44,741 nt of DNA from Verrucomicrobiota bacterium (GTDB lineage: Bacteria; Verrucomicrobiota; Verrucomicrobiia; Limisphaerales; UBA1319): assembly GCA_022709905.1 (NCBI GenBank), contig JAKLHY010000062.1, positions 1 through 44,741 of the forward strand, in the 5' to 3' direction. The notes under the pieces were generated by a model. It ran no database searches. It had not been told where the DNA came from and saw nothing but the letters and a program-made list of their open reading frames with translations. The translations under genes and the position numbers were made by a program. This document shows, piece after piece, positions 17,437-26,526 of the stretch. Position 1 is the first letter of the stretch; each line of letters starts with the position of its first letter.

Positions 17437-19074
17437 ATGATATTGCCAGCCGAAGCCGAGGTGCGTCCACCCCGCCGCATCCAGGAAGTGGCCCGCGAAT
17501 TGGGTTTGGATACGGACAAAATCCTGCCGCATGGTCATTACATTGCCAAGATACCGATCGGCGAATTGAATGCCCGGGCCCAGCGGAAGAATGGACAGCT
17601 GATCCTGGTTTCCGCGATGACGCCGACTCCTCAGGGAGAGGGAAAAACGACAACCACGATCGGTCTGGGAGATGCCCTGAGGCGGCTGGGGCATCGCACG
17701 ATGATCTGTCTGCGCGAACCCTCTTTGGGACCGTACTTCGGGATTAAAGGCGGGGGCACGGGGGCGGGCAAATCGAAGGTGATGCCCGATGAGGACATCA
17801 ACCTCCATTTTGTTGGCGACATGTATGCGGTCACCAAGGCCAACAATCTACTGGCGGCGATGGTGGACAACCATCTTCAGCATGGCAACGAACTGGGGAT
17901 CGATGCTCGTCGCATCGTGTTGCGACGGGTCATTGATCTCAACGACCGGGCCTTGCGCGATATCATCATTGGCCTGGGCGGAGTCAAACACGGGGTGCCG
18001 AGGCGGGATGGATTCAATATTACACCGGCCTCGGAGGTAATGGCCATTTTATGTTTGGCGCGGGACTATGCGGATTTGGGCGAGCGGCTGAACCGGATGG
18101 TTGTAGCCTTTAAATACAAGGGGGAGCCGGTTCGCGCCGCGGAAATCAAGGCGGTAGGGGCGATGCAGGTGTTGTTGCGGGATGCCATTCACCCCAATTT
18201 GGTGCAGACCCTGGAAGGCACGCCGGCGCTGGTGCATGGCGGTCCCTTTGCGAACATTGCCCAGGGGACCAACACGGCGGTTGCCACGCGTCTGGCCTTG
18301 AAATTGGCGGATTACGTGGTGACCGAGGCCGGGTTCGCGACCGATTTGGGGGCGGAGAAGTTTTTCCACATTAAATGCCGGCTGGCGGGGTTGAATCCCG
18401 GCGCGGTGGTGATTGTGGCGACGGCAAAGGCGGTGGCTTATCATGGCGGCTTTGGCAAACAAGGAGGGCTGGGCAACCTGGCCAAGCATATTGAGAACGT
18501 GCGGCTGTTTGGCTTGGAACCCGTGGTCGCGCTCAATCATTTCCAGGACGATCGTTCGGAAGATCTCGATAAGATCGTGAAGTTTTGTGAGGGCCTGGAT
18601 GTGGAAGCGGTGGTGGCGGACCATTACCGAGAGGGCGGCCAAGGGGCGATCGGATTGGGGGAGGCCGTCTTGCGTTGTCTCGGGAAACGCAAACAACGGG
18701 CCTTGCGGTTTCTGTATCCATTGAATCTTCCCTTGGACAAGAAGATCGAGCGACTGGCATCCAAGGTTTACGGAGCGGACGGTGTGGATTTTGACCGGAC
18801 CGCTGAGACCGATCTGGAGTTGTTGGATCGGCATGGGTTTGGGCAGCTTCCGGTTTGTGTGGCCAAAACACCACTGTCGTTGTCTGACGATCCCAGTTTG
18901 CGGGGGCGTCCACGAGGCTTCCGGTTAACGGTCAACGAGCTGAGGGTGTCGGCGGGGGCGGGTTTTGTGGTGGCGATCTGCGGCAACATCGTCACGATGC
19001 CGGGTTTGCCCAAGGTGCCTGCGGCGGCGCGGATCGAAGTCTTGGCGGACGGTCGAGCCGTAGGATTGACATAA
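17437..19074 (+). CDS. fhs: Formate--tetrahydrofolate ligase
   Basis: 545 residues. ATP-dependent joining of formate to tetrahydrofolate, giving 10-formyl-tetrahydrofolate for purine, formyl-Met and one-carbon metabolism. Signature sequences are intact: TPTPQGEGKTTTTIGLGDAL is the ATP-binding loop and EPSLGPYFGIKGGGTG the second family signature. The region from LHFVGDMYAVTKANNLLAA through HGGPFANIAQGTNT to TEAGFATDLGAEKFFHIKCR is also typical. Length is normal. AAGAAGGGA lies 8-16 bases before the ATG as a likely ribosome-binding site. No other folate or acetyl-CoA-pathway genes are adjacent, so a housekeeping role is most likely. Confidence 0.97.
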   Translation: MILPAEAEVRPPRRIQEVARELGLDTDKILPHGHYIAKIPIGELNARAQRKNGQLILVSAMTPTPQGEGKTTTTIGLGDALRRLGHRTMICLREPSLGPYFGIKGGGTGAGKSKVMPDEDINLHFVGDMYAVTKANNLLAAMVDNHLQHGNELGIDARRIVLRRVIDLNDRALRDIIIGLGGVKHGVPRRDGFNITPASEVMAILCLARDYADLGERLNRMVVAFKYKGEPVRAAEIKAVGAMQVLLRDAIHPNLVQTLEGTPALVHGGPFANIAQGTNTAVATRLALKLADYVVTEAGFATDLGAEKFFHIKCRLAGLNPGAVVIVATAKAVAYHGGFGKQGGLGNLAKHIENVRLFGLEPVVALNHFQDDRSEDLDKIVKFCEGLDVEAVVADHYREGGQGAIGLGEAVLRCLGKRKQRALRFLYPLNLPLDKKIERLASKVYGADGVDFDRTAETDLELLDRHGFGQLPVCVAKTPLSLSDDPSLRGRPRGFRLTVNELRVSAGAGFVVAICGNIVTMPGLPKVPAAARIEVLADGRAVGLT

Positions 19075-19211
19075 CGCCGACGAGTCACGGGCTTCTGCGG
19101 AGGCCATCAGTCTGATGTTGGAATGGTTTGCCGGAGTTTTGGCGCTGCCCGGGCCGCCGGAGGCGCGGTTGGATGTGACGAAGGATTTTGTGACTTCCGA
19201 GGCAGATCGGG

Positions 19212-20150
19212 GTGAGTATGAGCGTGTTAAAAACCGAACGATTATCGAAGCGTTTTGGAGAGGTCCAAGCCGTGCGCGAGGTGGGGTTTGAGGTGGCGGC
19301 GGGGGAGATCTACGGTTTGTTGGGACCCAATGGGGCGGGCAAGACCACAACGATTTCGATGGTGTGCGGGCTGCTTCAGCCGGATGCCGGGAAGGTTCGG
19401 CTCAAAGGACGCGATTTTTGGAGTGATCCGCAGGCGTCACGGAAGCTGATGGGGGTGGTGCCTCAGGAGATTGCGCTCTACGACGATCTTACCGGACGGG
19501 AGAACCTGGAGTTTTGGGGGCGGCTGGCGGGATTGGGCAGGGCCGAGGCTCGGGATCGGGCCGGGGAGCTCCTGGAGACGCTATCGCTGGCGGATCGGGA
19601 GAAGGATGTGATCAAGCAATATTCCGGCGGCATGAAACGACGGATCAATCTGGGCTGCGCCTTGATGCACAGACCCGAGCTGTTGCTGCTGGATGAACCG
19701 ACGGTGGGCATCGATCCCCAGGCCAGGCGGAACATTTTGGAATTTATTCGAAAACTAGCGGCTGGCGGGACGGCGATTCTTTATACCACGCACTATCTCG
19801 AGGAAGCCGAATTTTTTTGTCAAAGAATCGGCATCATCGATCACGGCCAGATTCTGGCCGAGGGAACGCTGACGGATCTCCAACGGCTGTTGGGGGGGGA
19901 TCAGGTGTTTGTCGTGGAGGCGGACTGCAAGACGAGCCAGCCGGAGGACTGGCCGGGGTTCAAGGATCGGTTCCGGGTTTTGCAGAAGCTCGACCAGCAA
20001 CTGGTGGTCTCGGCGGTGGGAGGATCGGATCCAGCCGAATGCCTCAAACAACTGTTGGCCCTGCCGGTTCGAGTGGGAAACGTGACCTGGAAGCGGCCCA
20101 GTTTGAATGATGTCTTTTTGCAGCTGACGGGGCGCGAGTTGCGGGAATGA
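19212..20150 (+). CDS. ABC transporter ATP-binding protein (ABC-2 exporter)
   Basis: 312 residues from GTG 19212, or 310 from ATG 19218, which gives the more usual start. Walker A GPNGAGKTT, signature motif YSGGMKRR, Walker B LLLLDEPTVGID and the switch histidine in TTHYLEEAEFF are all present, followed by an ABC-2-type C-terminal extension. The stop overlaps the next gene by four bases (ATGA), and that gene overlaps the third the same way. Together they form an ATPase plus two different ABC-2 permeases, a typical drug, antibiotic or polymer exporter unit. Substrate unknown. Confidence 0.93.
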   Translation: MSMSVLKTERLSKRFGEVQAVREVGFEVAAGEIYGLLGPNGAGKTTTISMVCGLLQPDAGKVRLKGRDFWSDPQASRKLMGVVPQEIALYDDLTGRENLEFWGRLAGLGRAEARDRAGELLETLSLADREKDVIKQYSGGMKRRINLGCALMHRPELLLLDEPTVGIDPQARRNILEFIRKLAAGGTAILYTTHYLEEAEFFCQRIGIIDHGQILAEGTLTDLQRLLGGDQVFVVEADCKTSQPEDWPGFKDRFRVLQKLDQQLVVSAVGGSDPAECLKQLLALPVRVGNVTWKRPSLNDVFLQLTGRELRE

Positions 20151-21412
20151 ACATACTTGTCCTGATGTTGGTCAAGGACCTGCGGCGGGCCTGGAGAAAT
20201 CCTGTTCCGTGGTTGATCCACATTGGAGTGCCGGTGCTCATTACGGCATTGATCGGGTTGGCGTTTGGCGGCTCCGATAAGACCAGCGCCTTGGGACGCA
20301 TCAAGGTGGCCGTGGTGGACGAAGATGACTCGGCTTTGACCGGTTTTTTGCGGGGAACACTCAACCAGCGCGAATTGAGCGATCGCTTCGAGCCCGTTTT
20401 TGCCACGCGCAACGAGGCCTTGGTTCAGATTTTGGAGAATCGCCTCAGCGCAGCCATTATCATTCCCTCCGGTTTTACCCGCGATTTTCTGTCGGGAGAG
20501 CGCTCTGTGGTTCTGGAATTGATCAAGAATCCGGCTCAGTCTTTTCATCCGGCGATCGTCGAGGAGTTGTTGGGGGTATTGACAACCGGTTTGGACATCC
20601 TGGCGCGTTTGGTGAGGCCTGACTACGAATCTTGGCAACAGGTGTTCGATCGTCCTGAAGGCCCTGACTTCAGCAGCATGGCCAGCCTGATCCAGCGGAC
20701 GGGTCAGCGATTGGAGTCCGCGCGGCCTTATCTCTATCCACCCCTCGTTGGGCTGGAAAAAGTGGAGCGCGCGGAGGCGGCAAGAACCGAAGGAAAAACG
20801 TGGAATGCATTTGCCTTTATTCTGCCGGGCATGGCGGCCCTGTTTCTTCTGTTTCAGGCGGACAACGCCGTGCGCGATCTCTATCGCGAGCGGCGTTTTC
20901 GAACGTTGGAAAGATTCCAGACTGTCCGCGAGGGTTTGCTGCCGTTGGTCACGGCGAAAGTGGTGTTTGCGCTGGTCATGTTGCTGCTGACGGGGATGAT
21001 CTTTTTTGGCGGGGGCGCCCTGGTTTTTCGAATTCACTGGAAACAGCCACTGGCGGTGGGCATTTTGCTGCTGACGTATTCCTTTTTTGCGGCGGGCTTT
21101 ATGGCTTTCATGGCGGGATGGGCGGGGAAGGAAAAGCGGGCGGATGTCTTGAACAACATCGTGGCGATGGCCATGGGATTGGCGGGGGGCTGCATGTTTC
21201 CGCGGGAGCAATTGCCGGGATTTCTGCGAGACCACATCACGCCCTGGCTCCCGACGAACTGGCTGGTCGAAGCCGTCCGCGCCACGCAGTTTGGCGAGGG
21301 GGACGCGAGCTGGGCGCATCTGGCGTTGCGGTTGTCATTGATCGGCGGTGTTTTATTGGTGTCGGCCACCTGGCTGTTTCAGAGGCGGCTCAGGCTGGGG
21401 GAGCGCGAATGA
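20147..21412 (+). CDS. ABC-2 family permease (first subunit)
   Basis: 421 residues. One membrane segment near the N-terminus (PWLIHIGVPVLITALIGLAF) is followed by a large extracytoplasmic region of about 220 residues, then five to six membrane helices starting at AFAFILPGMAALFLLFQADN. That is the layout of the ABC2_membrane_3/DrrB-like exporters. A conserved stretch VAMAMGLAGGCMFPREQLPG is typical of the last-but-one helix in this family. It starts inside the ATPase stop and ends inside the start of the second permease, so expression of the three is coupled. Confidence 0.9.
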   Translation: MNILVLMLVKDLRRAWRNPVPWLIHIGVPVLITALIGLAFGGSDKTSALGRIKVAVVDEDDSALTGFLRGTLNQRELSDRFEPVFATRNEALVQILENRLSAAIIIPSGFTRDFLSGERSVVLELIKNPAQSFHPAIVEELLGVLTTGLDILARLVRPDYESWQQVFDRPEGPDFSSMASLIQRTGQRLESARPYLYPPLVGLEKVERAEAARTEGKTWNAFAFILPGMAALFLLFQADNAVRDLYRERRFRTLERFQTVREGLLPLVTAKVVFALVMLLLTGMIFFGGGALVFRIHWKQPLAVGILLLTYSFFAAGFMAFMAGWAGKEKRADVLNNIVAMAMGLAGGCMFPREQLPGFLRDHITPWLPTNWLVEAVRATQFGEGDASWAHLALRLSLIGGVLLVSATWLFQRRLRLGERE

Positions 21413-22542
21413 AGGCCATCATGCTCATCGGTCACAATGATCTTCGGATGTTTCTGCGGGAAAAAACATCCTACATCTGGCTATTCGTGGTGCCGATGGT
21501 GTTTGTGTATTTCATGGGGTTTGCCTTTCGCGGCCCGGGGGGACCGTCGATCCCGCAACCCACAGTGCTGATCGAGAACAGAGACCGGGGTTTCCTGGGA
21601 TCGGTTTTTCTCGAGGAACTGGGGGCTCAAGGGCTGCGGTGGGTGACGGAAACCAACCAGGAAAAAACCGCGCGCGGCCTCGAGATTCCCGCGGACTTCA
21701 CGGAACGGCTTTTGAGCAAACAGAAAGTGAGCGTGGATTTTTTGGCGGTGAAGGGATCCGGGGAGGAGGCCGCGGCCTTGGTGGAACTGCGCTTGTGGCG
21801 CGCGGTGCTGGCCCTGAATGCGCATCTCGTTGAATGGGCGGCTGTTTCGGGAGGACAAACTCCCGAGGAAGCGGGATTGCGGGAGCTGGCCAAACGGGAA
21901 CCCGCGGTGAAACTGAAATCCAGTTTTGCGGGTCGCAAGCCGGTTCCTGCCGGGTTCAGCCTCTCTCTGCCGGGCAACCTGGTTTCTTACCTGATGATGA
22001 ACCTCACCATTTTTGGAGGAGCGACCCTGGCCTGGGAACGGCGCTCGGGAGTGCTGAGGCGCCTGGTGATTTTTCCCATCCGACGCGGGGAACTGCTTTT
22101 GGGTAAACTCTATGGACTGCTGTTGTTGGGCCTGGTTCAAATTGTGTTTTTTCTGGTGGTAGGGCGATTCGTGTTCGGGGTGAATTTGGGCGCCAGTTTT
22201 CCGGCGGTTGCCCTGACCTTGGGGGTGTTTGCCTGGGTGGCAGCCTCGCTCGGGCTTTTGGCGGGTTCGCTGATTACCGCGGAGGAAAAGGTGATTGGCA
22301 CAGGCGTGTTGATCAGCCTGTCCATGGCGGCCCTTGGGGGCTGCTGGTGGCCGGTGGAGATTGCCCCCGAACTGTTCCAGACGCTGGCCCATGTCGTCCC
22401 GACAGGCTGGGCCATGGATGCGTTGCATCAGGTGATCAGTTACGGTGGCGGATTGGCGGAGGCCAAAGAGGAAATTGGCGTTCTGATGTTGTTCGGCGCC
22501 GCCGCCAATTGGGCGGCATCGCGATTTTTCCGAATCGCCTGA
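21409..22542 (+). CDS. ABC-2 family permease (second subunit)
   Basis: 377 residues from ATG 21409; an open frame extends far upstream, but only as a shadow of the preceding gene. An N-terminal helix (SYIWLFVVPMVFVYFMGFAF), a large extracytoplasmic region, and five helices from LVSYLMMNLTIFGGATLAW onwards match the first permease in layout. The segment GTGVLISLSMAALGGCWWPV corresponds to the family's conserved penultimate helix. The two permeases probably form a heterodimer with the ATPase. A hairpin at 22583-22603 follows. Confidence 0.9.
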   Translation: MKAIMLIGHNDLRMFLREKTSYIWLFVVPMVFVYFMGFAFRGPGGPSIPQPTVLIENRDRGFLGSVFLEELGAQGLRWVTETNQEKTARGLEIPADFTERLLSKQKVSVDFLAVKGSGEEAAALVELRLWRAVLALNAHLVEWAAVSGGQTPEEAGLRELAKREPAVKLKSSFAGRKPVPAGFSLSLPGNLVSYLMMNLTIFGGATLAWERRSGVLRRLVIFPIRRGELLLGKLYGLLLLGLVQIVFFLVVGRFVFGVNLGASFPAVALTLGVFAWVAASLGLLAGSLITAEEKVIGTGVLISLSMAALGGCWWPVEIAPELFQTLAHVVPTGWAMDALHQVISYGGGLAEAKEEIGVLMLFGAAANWAASRFFRIA

Positions 22543-22582
22543 TCATCGAACCGCGAAGAGGCGTGGAACGGTCGTGTTCGAT

Positions 22583-22603
22583 GAAGATCCACCCCGGATC
22601 TTC
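22583..22603. terminator. Hairpin between convergent genes
   Basis: GAAGATCC, a five-base loop ACCCC, then GGATCTTC make a perfect 8-bp stem between the ends of the ABC exporter operon (plus) and the methyltransferase gene (minus). Only AAAA follows on the plus strand and no T-run on either side, so it is a weak terminator by the classical rule, but placement fits. Confidence 0.45.
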
Positions 22604-22641
22604 AAAACGGGACGGCCGGTTTTCCGAGTGGCACGCAGGCA

Positions 22642-23376
22642 TCAGGCTGTGGCAACGGCGAGGAGGCTTTGTCCGAGCGGCGGTCTGCAAACGCGCGATT
22701 CGAGCGCGTGGACAGCCGGAAAAAGGAAACGATCGAAGAACCGCACCAGAATCGGATCAAATCGGCGCCGTCCCAGGAATCGAAAACTGCCCCACCAGGC
22801 CAAATAGCCGAGCAAGTTGAAATAGTGCAGCCTTTCCAGGTGGAAACCGGATGCTTGGAGTTTCTGGCGCAGTTCCGGCCGGGTATATCGTCGATAGTGG
22901 CCAAAGGCCCGATCGAGTGACGAGAAGAGCTCCGGCCTGGCCGGCACAAAAAGGCAGAGCCGCCCCGAGCGCGGTTGGAGGAGTTGTCGGTAACGCTTCA
23001 GTTCGGCAAGGTCGTCGTCGATGTGCTCCAAAACGTTAACACTCACTATGGCGTTGGGGGTGCAGGCGGCTCCCAAACAGGCTGATGTGCCGCAGACGAT
23101 CCGGGCGCGGCTCAGTCTTTGACGGAGACAAACGCAGAAACGGGGAGTGGGTTCAAGGGCGATGATCGTCTCGGGGGGCAGAAGTGACGAGAGGGTTTCG
23201 GTGAATTGCCCGATCCCGGCCCCGATTTCAAGGGTCAGGCCTCTCAACCAGGGCCGGAATTCGCTCAAGAGGGCTATGCGGTAATTTTTAGCTTCCTGCA
23301 ATGCCTCCCACTCGAAGGGCAAGCCGTTGGATTCGGGGGAACCCTCGAGGGCCGTCTGATCACTCTCGGGAGTCAT
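22642..23376 (-). CDS. Class I SAM-dependent methyltransferase
   Basis: 244 residues, ATG 23376. The SAM-binding motif I is LTLEIGAGIGQFTETL, followed by motif II acidic end IIALEPTPRF and the post-motif IVSVNVLEHIDDD with family-typical HIDDD. The later part (LCLFVPARPELFSSLDRAFGHYRRYTRPEL) is characteristic of a group of methyltransferases often found beside polyprenyl-phosphate glycosyltransferases. It overlaps the upstream glycosyltransferase gene by 17 bases, so the two probably act on the same glycan, lipid or lipid-linked sugar. The substrate is unknown. Confidence 0.85.
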   Translation of the reverse strand: MTPESDQTALEGSPESNGLPFEWEALQEAKNYRIALLSEFRPWLRGLTLEIGAGIGQFTETLSSLLPPETIIALEPTPRFCVCLRQRLSRARIVCGTSACLGAACTPNAIVSVNVLEHIDDDLAELKRYRQLLQPRSGRLCLFVPARPELFSSLDRAFGHYRRYTRPELRQKLQASGFHLERLHYFNLLGYLAWWGSFRFLGRRRFDPILVRFFDRFLFPAVHALESRVCRPPLGQSLLAVATA

Positions 23377-24127
23377 GGGGTTGGTTTGCTGACTGGGGGG
23401 AGAGCCAGTTGTATTTCACAATGCACCAGAGGGCGTAAACACCATCCCGCCATCCAATTTTCTTGCCTTCCGCGTAGGTGCGTCCGTGGTAGGAGATCGG
23501 CACCTCATAAATGCGGACATTCAGCCGGCTGATTTTGGCCGTGATCTCCGGTTCGATGCCGAAGCGATCCTCCAGCAGGCGGAGCCGGCGCAGGACATCT
23601 CGACGAAACACCTTGGAGCCGGTTTCGATATCGCTCAGGTTCAGATTGGTCGCCATGTTGGAAAACAAGGTCAAAGCCTTGTTGCCAACCGAATGCCAGA
23701 AATACAGCACCCGATGCGCTCCGGCGCCAAGAAACCGTGATCCGTAGACCACGTCCGCTTTGTCGGAAAGGATGGGCTGCAAGAGCAGGGGGTATTCACG
23801 CGGATCGTACTCGAGATCGGCATCCTGCGAGAGGACCACAGGGCTGGTGGCTTGGGCAAAACCTGCGCGCAGAGAGGCCCCCTTGCCTTGATTCCGCTCA
23901 TGCCGGAGCAATCGGATCCGTTTATCTCCGGAGGCGGCGGTTTGAAGTATCTCCCAGGTGTTATCGGAGGAACCGTCGTCGACGACCACCAACTCCCGGA
24001 CTGACGGCTGCTCCAGGACCGTCCGGATGACCTGGGCGACGGTGGGGGCTTCGTTGAAGACTGGCATCACCACCGTCAGACATGGCGTCAGGGCATTGTT
24101 GGCTGCAGTTGTGAACAGCGCGGACAT
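23360..24127 (-). CDS. Family 2 glycosyltransferase (dolichyl-phosphate mannosyltransferase-like)
   Basis: 255 residues from ATG 24127; a TTG at 24154 is the alternative start. GT2 landmarks: LTVVMPVFNEAPTV, LVVVDDGSSDNTWEIL, ERNQGKGASLRAGFAQA, and the metal-binding DAD motif in VLSQDADLEYDP. VVYGSRFLGAG and ETGSKVFRRDVL are shared with DPM1/ArnC-like enzymes that transfer a sugar from a nucleotide donor to polyprenyl phosphate. No C-terminal membrane helices, so it is probably peripheral. It is followed by an overlapping methyltransferase gene on the same strand. Confidence 0.88.
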   Translation of the reverse strand: MSALFTTAANNALTPCLTVVMPVFNEAPTVAQVIRTVLEQPSVRELVVVDDGSSDNTWEILQTAASGDKRIRLLRHERNQGKGASLRAGFAQATSPVVLSQDADLEYDPREYPLLLQPILSDKADVVYGSRFLGAGAHRVLYFWHSVGNKALTLFSNMATNLNLSDIETGSKVFRRDVLRRLRLLEDRFGIEPEITAKISRLNVRIYEVPISYHGRTYAEGKKIGWRDGVYALWCIVKYNWLSPQSANQPHDSRE

Positions 24128-24219
24128 GAACTTACCGGAGACATGAAATGGCAAAAGGGATTTGAAGGCAATTCCTTATTCACCGTTGCCTTTGGGATCG
24201 AGCATGCTAGGTTAGCGCC

Positions 24220-24897
24220 GTGATCAAGGCGATATTCTTCGATATTGACGGCACGCTGGTTCATACCGGGCGCGCTGGTGTTAAGGCATTCGATCGGGCT
24301 TTCGCCACGGAATTCAACATTCCGAATGGCACCGAGAACCTGGTTTTCGCGGGACGCACCGATCCCTCCATTGTTCGGGATTTCTTCAAGAAGCATGGGA
24401 TTGACCCGAGCCCGGCGCATTTCAAGCGTTTTTTTGAATCTTATGTCTTCTGGTTGGACCACCTCCTGCCAAAATCGCAAGGCGGCATCTGCCCCGGGGT
24501 ATGGAATTTCATTCATGATTCTCAAAGTCTCCAAACCCCCCCTCTGCTGGGCCTTTTGACAGGCAACATTCGCCTGGGAGCGGAGATTAAGCTGCGTCAT
24601 TTCTTCCTGTGGGAGAGTTTTGCCGTCGGAGCCTTTGGGGACGACCATGAGAACCGAAATGAACTGGCGGGCATCGCTCTCGATCGCGCTCGCAAGGTCC
24701 TGGGCGGCGCCCTGAGGCCCGATGAGGTGCTGATCGTGGGGGATACGCCCTTGGATATCGAATGCGCTCGCTCAATCCAGGCCCAATCGTTGGCTGTGGC
24801 CACGGGGGCATCCAAGCTCGAACAGCTCCAAGTCTTAAAGCCCACCTGGGCGGTCGCCCACCTGGGCACCATTAACGCACGTCAGGTGTGCCTCTAA
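24220..24897 (+). CDS. HAD-superfamily phosphatase (phosphoglycolate phosphatase-like)
   Basis: 225 residues; GTG at 24220 is the only start that keeps the first strand. Motif I is FFDIDGTL with the nucleophile Asp and the second Asp, motif II LLTGN, motif III Lys in ALDRARKVLGG, and motif IV GDTPLDIECA, all typical of the haloacid dehalogenase group with a helical cap. Phosphoglycolate phosphatase-like activity is the usual annotation, though substrates vary. It is transcribed away from the glycosyltransferase gene and towards the DegT-type gene. Confidence 0.85.
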   Translation: MIKAIFFDIDGTLVHTGRAGVKAFDRAFATEFNIPNGTENLVFAGRTDPSIVRDFFKKHGIDPSPAHFKRFFESYVFWLDHLLPKSQGGICPGVWNFIHDSQSLQTPPLLGLLTGNIRLGAEIKLRHFFLWESFAVGAFGDDHENRNELAGIALDRARKVLGGALRPDEVLIVGDTPLDIECARSIQAQSLAVATGASKLEQLQVLKPTWAVAHLGTINARQVCL

Positions 24898-24946
24898 CTT
24901 AAGGATCCGAGCAAGCCTCAATCCCAGCGGTCGCGATCGGTCAAAG

Positions 24947-26179
24947 TCAGTGTCGCGAGAGTTCGCGGCGGTGCTCGTAGACTTTCTGAAAGGCCTGGGC
25001 GATGTCGTCTATATCGGCCTGTGTGCCCAGAAACAGGTTTTGTTCGAGCCATGCGCCCTGCTCGTAGCATATCTTTTCGCAATTCGGACAACGCACTTTG
25101 GCGTAATCCAGGTCCTTGGCCGCATTCGGCAGGTAGGGGCCAAATGCCTTGTTGATAAACAGGGGCTGGCGATAGAGGGGGAGCGCATAACCACCGCAGG
25201 CCGGAATGCCTTCCGCCTCCAAGGCTTCCAGGACTTTAGCGCGCGGCGCCCCAAACTCGGTGGGATCAAGTCGGAACAGGAACAGATGATAGCTGTGCCG
25301 AGTGCATTCCGCGGGGCGATGTTGGGGATAAACGCCGGGAATTCGACTCAGCCTTTCCGCGAGGTGCCGGCCATTGTAATCGCGGATTCGAGTCTGCTCC
25401 TCCAACCGGTCCAACTGCGCGTTCAGCACGGCGCCTTGGAACTCACCAAGCCGGTAATTGGCCGACATGACGTGATGCTCATACCATAGACCGCCGGGAA
25501 TCCTTCCGCAGTTGTGAATAGATCGGCACATGTCGGCCAACTGGTCGTCGTTGGTGATCACGATGCCGCCTTCGCCGGAGGTGAGATTCTTGCTCGATTG
25601 AAATGAAAAGGAGCCCAGGCGCCCGATTGAGCCGAGGGGTCGGTTCTTATAAAACGCAGCGTGAGCATGCGCGGCGTCTTCGATGACGACGAGATTGTGT
25701 TTGCGGGCCAGGGTCATCAGCGCGTCCATGTCCGCGGATTGTCCCGCAATGTGAACAGGGATGATGGCGCGCGTCCGGGGCGTGATGGCGGCTTCGACCG
25801 CCGCAGGATCAATGTTGAAGGTTTCCAGGTCAATATCGGCGAATACCGGGATGGCGTTGGCTTCGACGACGGCGGTGGCCGTGGCCAAAAACGTGTAGGG
25901 CGGGACAATGATTTCGTCTTCGGCCTGAATGCCGGCTGCCATCAAAGCAATGCGCAGGGAGACTGTGCCGTTGACGACACCGATGCCGTGTCGGCAGCCA
26001 TGCAGGGCGGCGAATCGGCGTTCGAACTCGGAGACCTCGTCCCCGTGTAGCTTGCCCCATTTGCCGCTCCGCAGCGCGCGGAGGAGTCGCCGTTCTTCCG
26101 GATCTCCGAAGATGGGCCAGCGAGTGAACGGTGTTGTCCGGACTTTGTTGCCCCCAAATAGTGCCAGTGGATCGCTCAT
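24947..26179 (-). CDS. DegT/DnrJ/EryC1/StrS-family PLP aminotransferase
   Basis: 410 residues, ATG 26179. The family fold is evident: GVVNGTVSLRIALMAAGI, DEIIVPPYTFLATATAV, PVFADIDLETFNIDP, IPVHIAGQSADMDAL, VIEDAAHAHAA and the PLP lysine motif SFQSSKNLTSGEGG with Lys197. These enzymes normally aminate keto-sugar nucleotides for surface polysaccharides or antibiotics, though related ones act on inosose. LNAQLDRLEEQTRIRDYN and the C-terminal half are typical. It is not adjacent to obvious sugar-nucleotide genes, so the substrate is open. Confidence 0.9.
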   Translation of the reverse strand: MSDPLALFGGNKVRTTPFTRWPIFGDPEERRLLRALRSGKWGKLHGDEVSEFERRFAALHGCRHGIGVVNGTVSLRIALMAAGIQAEDEIIVPPYTFLATATAVVEANAIPVFADIDLETFNIDPAAVEAAITPRTRAIIPVHIAGQSADMDALMTLARKHNLVVIEDAAHAHAAFYKNRPLGSIGRLGSFSFQSSKNLTSGEGGIVITNDDQLADMCRSIHNCGRIPGGLWYEHHVMSANYRLGEFQGAVLNAQLDRLEEQTRIRDYNGRHLAERLSRIPGVYPQHRPAECTRHSYHLFLFRLDPTEFGAPRAKVLEALEAEGIPACGGYALPLYRQPLFINKAFGPYLPNAAKDLDYAKVRCPNCEKICYEQGAWLEQNLFLGTQADIDDIAQAFQKVYEHRRELSRH

Positions 26180-26526
26180 AGGCTTACTTATCGCCTACCG
26201 TGAATATCGTTCAGAATCAAGCCCAGGTTTGGATCGAGTCGATTTCCCAGGAACCGGGAAGGGCTGGATGATTGCGGATTGTGGACATAGCCCAACCACC
26301 CGCGAAAAGGAACCAACGGCAGGCACAGTTTTCATGACATGGATCGGTGGCTGACCGAGTATGACGGTGTGAGTTATAGTTCGATCCCATGGTTCGCAGT
26401 TTTGCCTGCTGAACTGATGGGATATTGCTTTTCCATGGGGCTTCGCATGGTCACCAGCAGGGGGGGTAAGTCGCTGGGAACGCAATTGAAACCGGACGCC
26501 AACTTCGTTACGATTGACCCAATTCT
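26180..26526. other. 347-base gap with no supported gene
   Basis: Lies between divergent DegT-type and SUMF1-domain genes and must hold both promoters. A short inverted repeat TTCCCAGGAACCGGGAA is visible near 26243-26260. No other feature is supported. Confidence 0.4.

Noticed and set aside
19114..19290. Possible small gene (MLEWFAGVLALPG...) between fhs and the ABC ATPase gene
   Set aside because: About 58 codons with no family match, running into the ABC gene in another frame; not enough evidence.
20800..21408. Upstream extension of the second permease frame
   Set aside because: It overlaps the first permease and reads as low-complexity Gly-rich sequence; the ATG at 21409 with an ATGA overlap is the natural start.
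19901..22428. Minus-strand open frames of 472 and 315 codons opposite the two ABC permeases
   Set aside because: Gln/Arg/His-rich antisense shadows of clearly coding membrane proteins; no domain, and the plus-strand genes are linked by ATGA overlaps.
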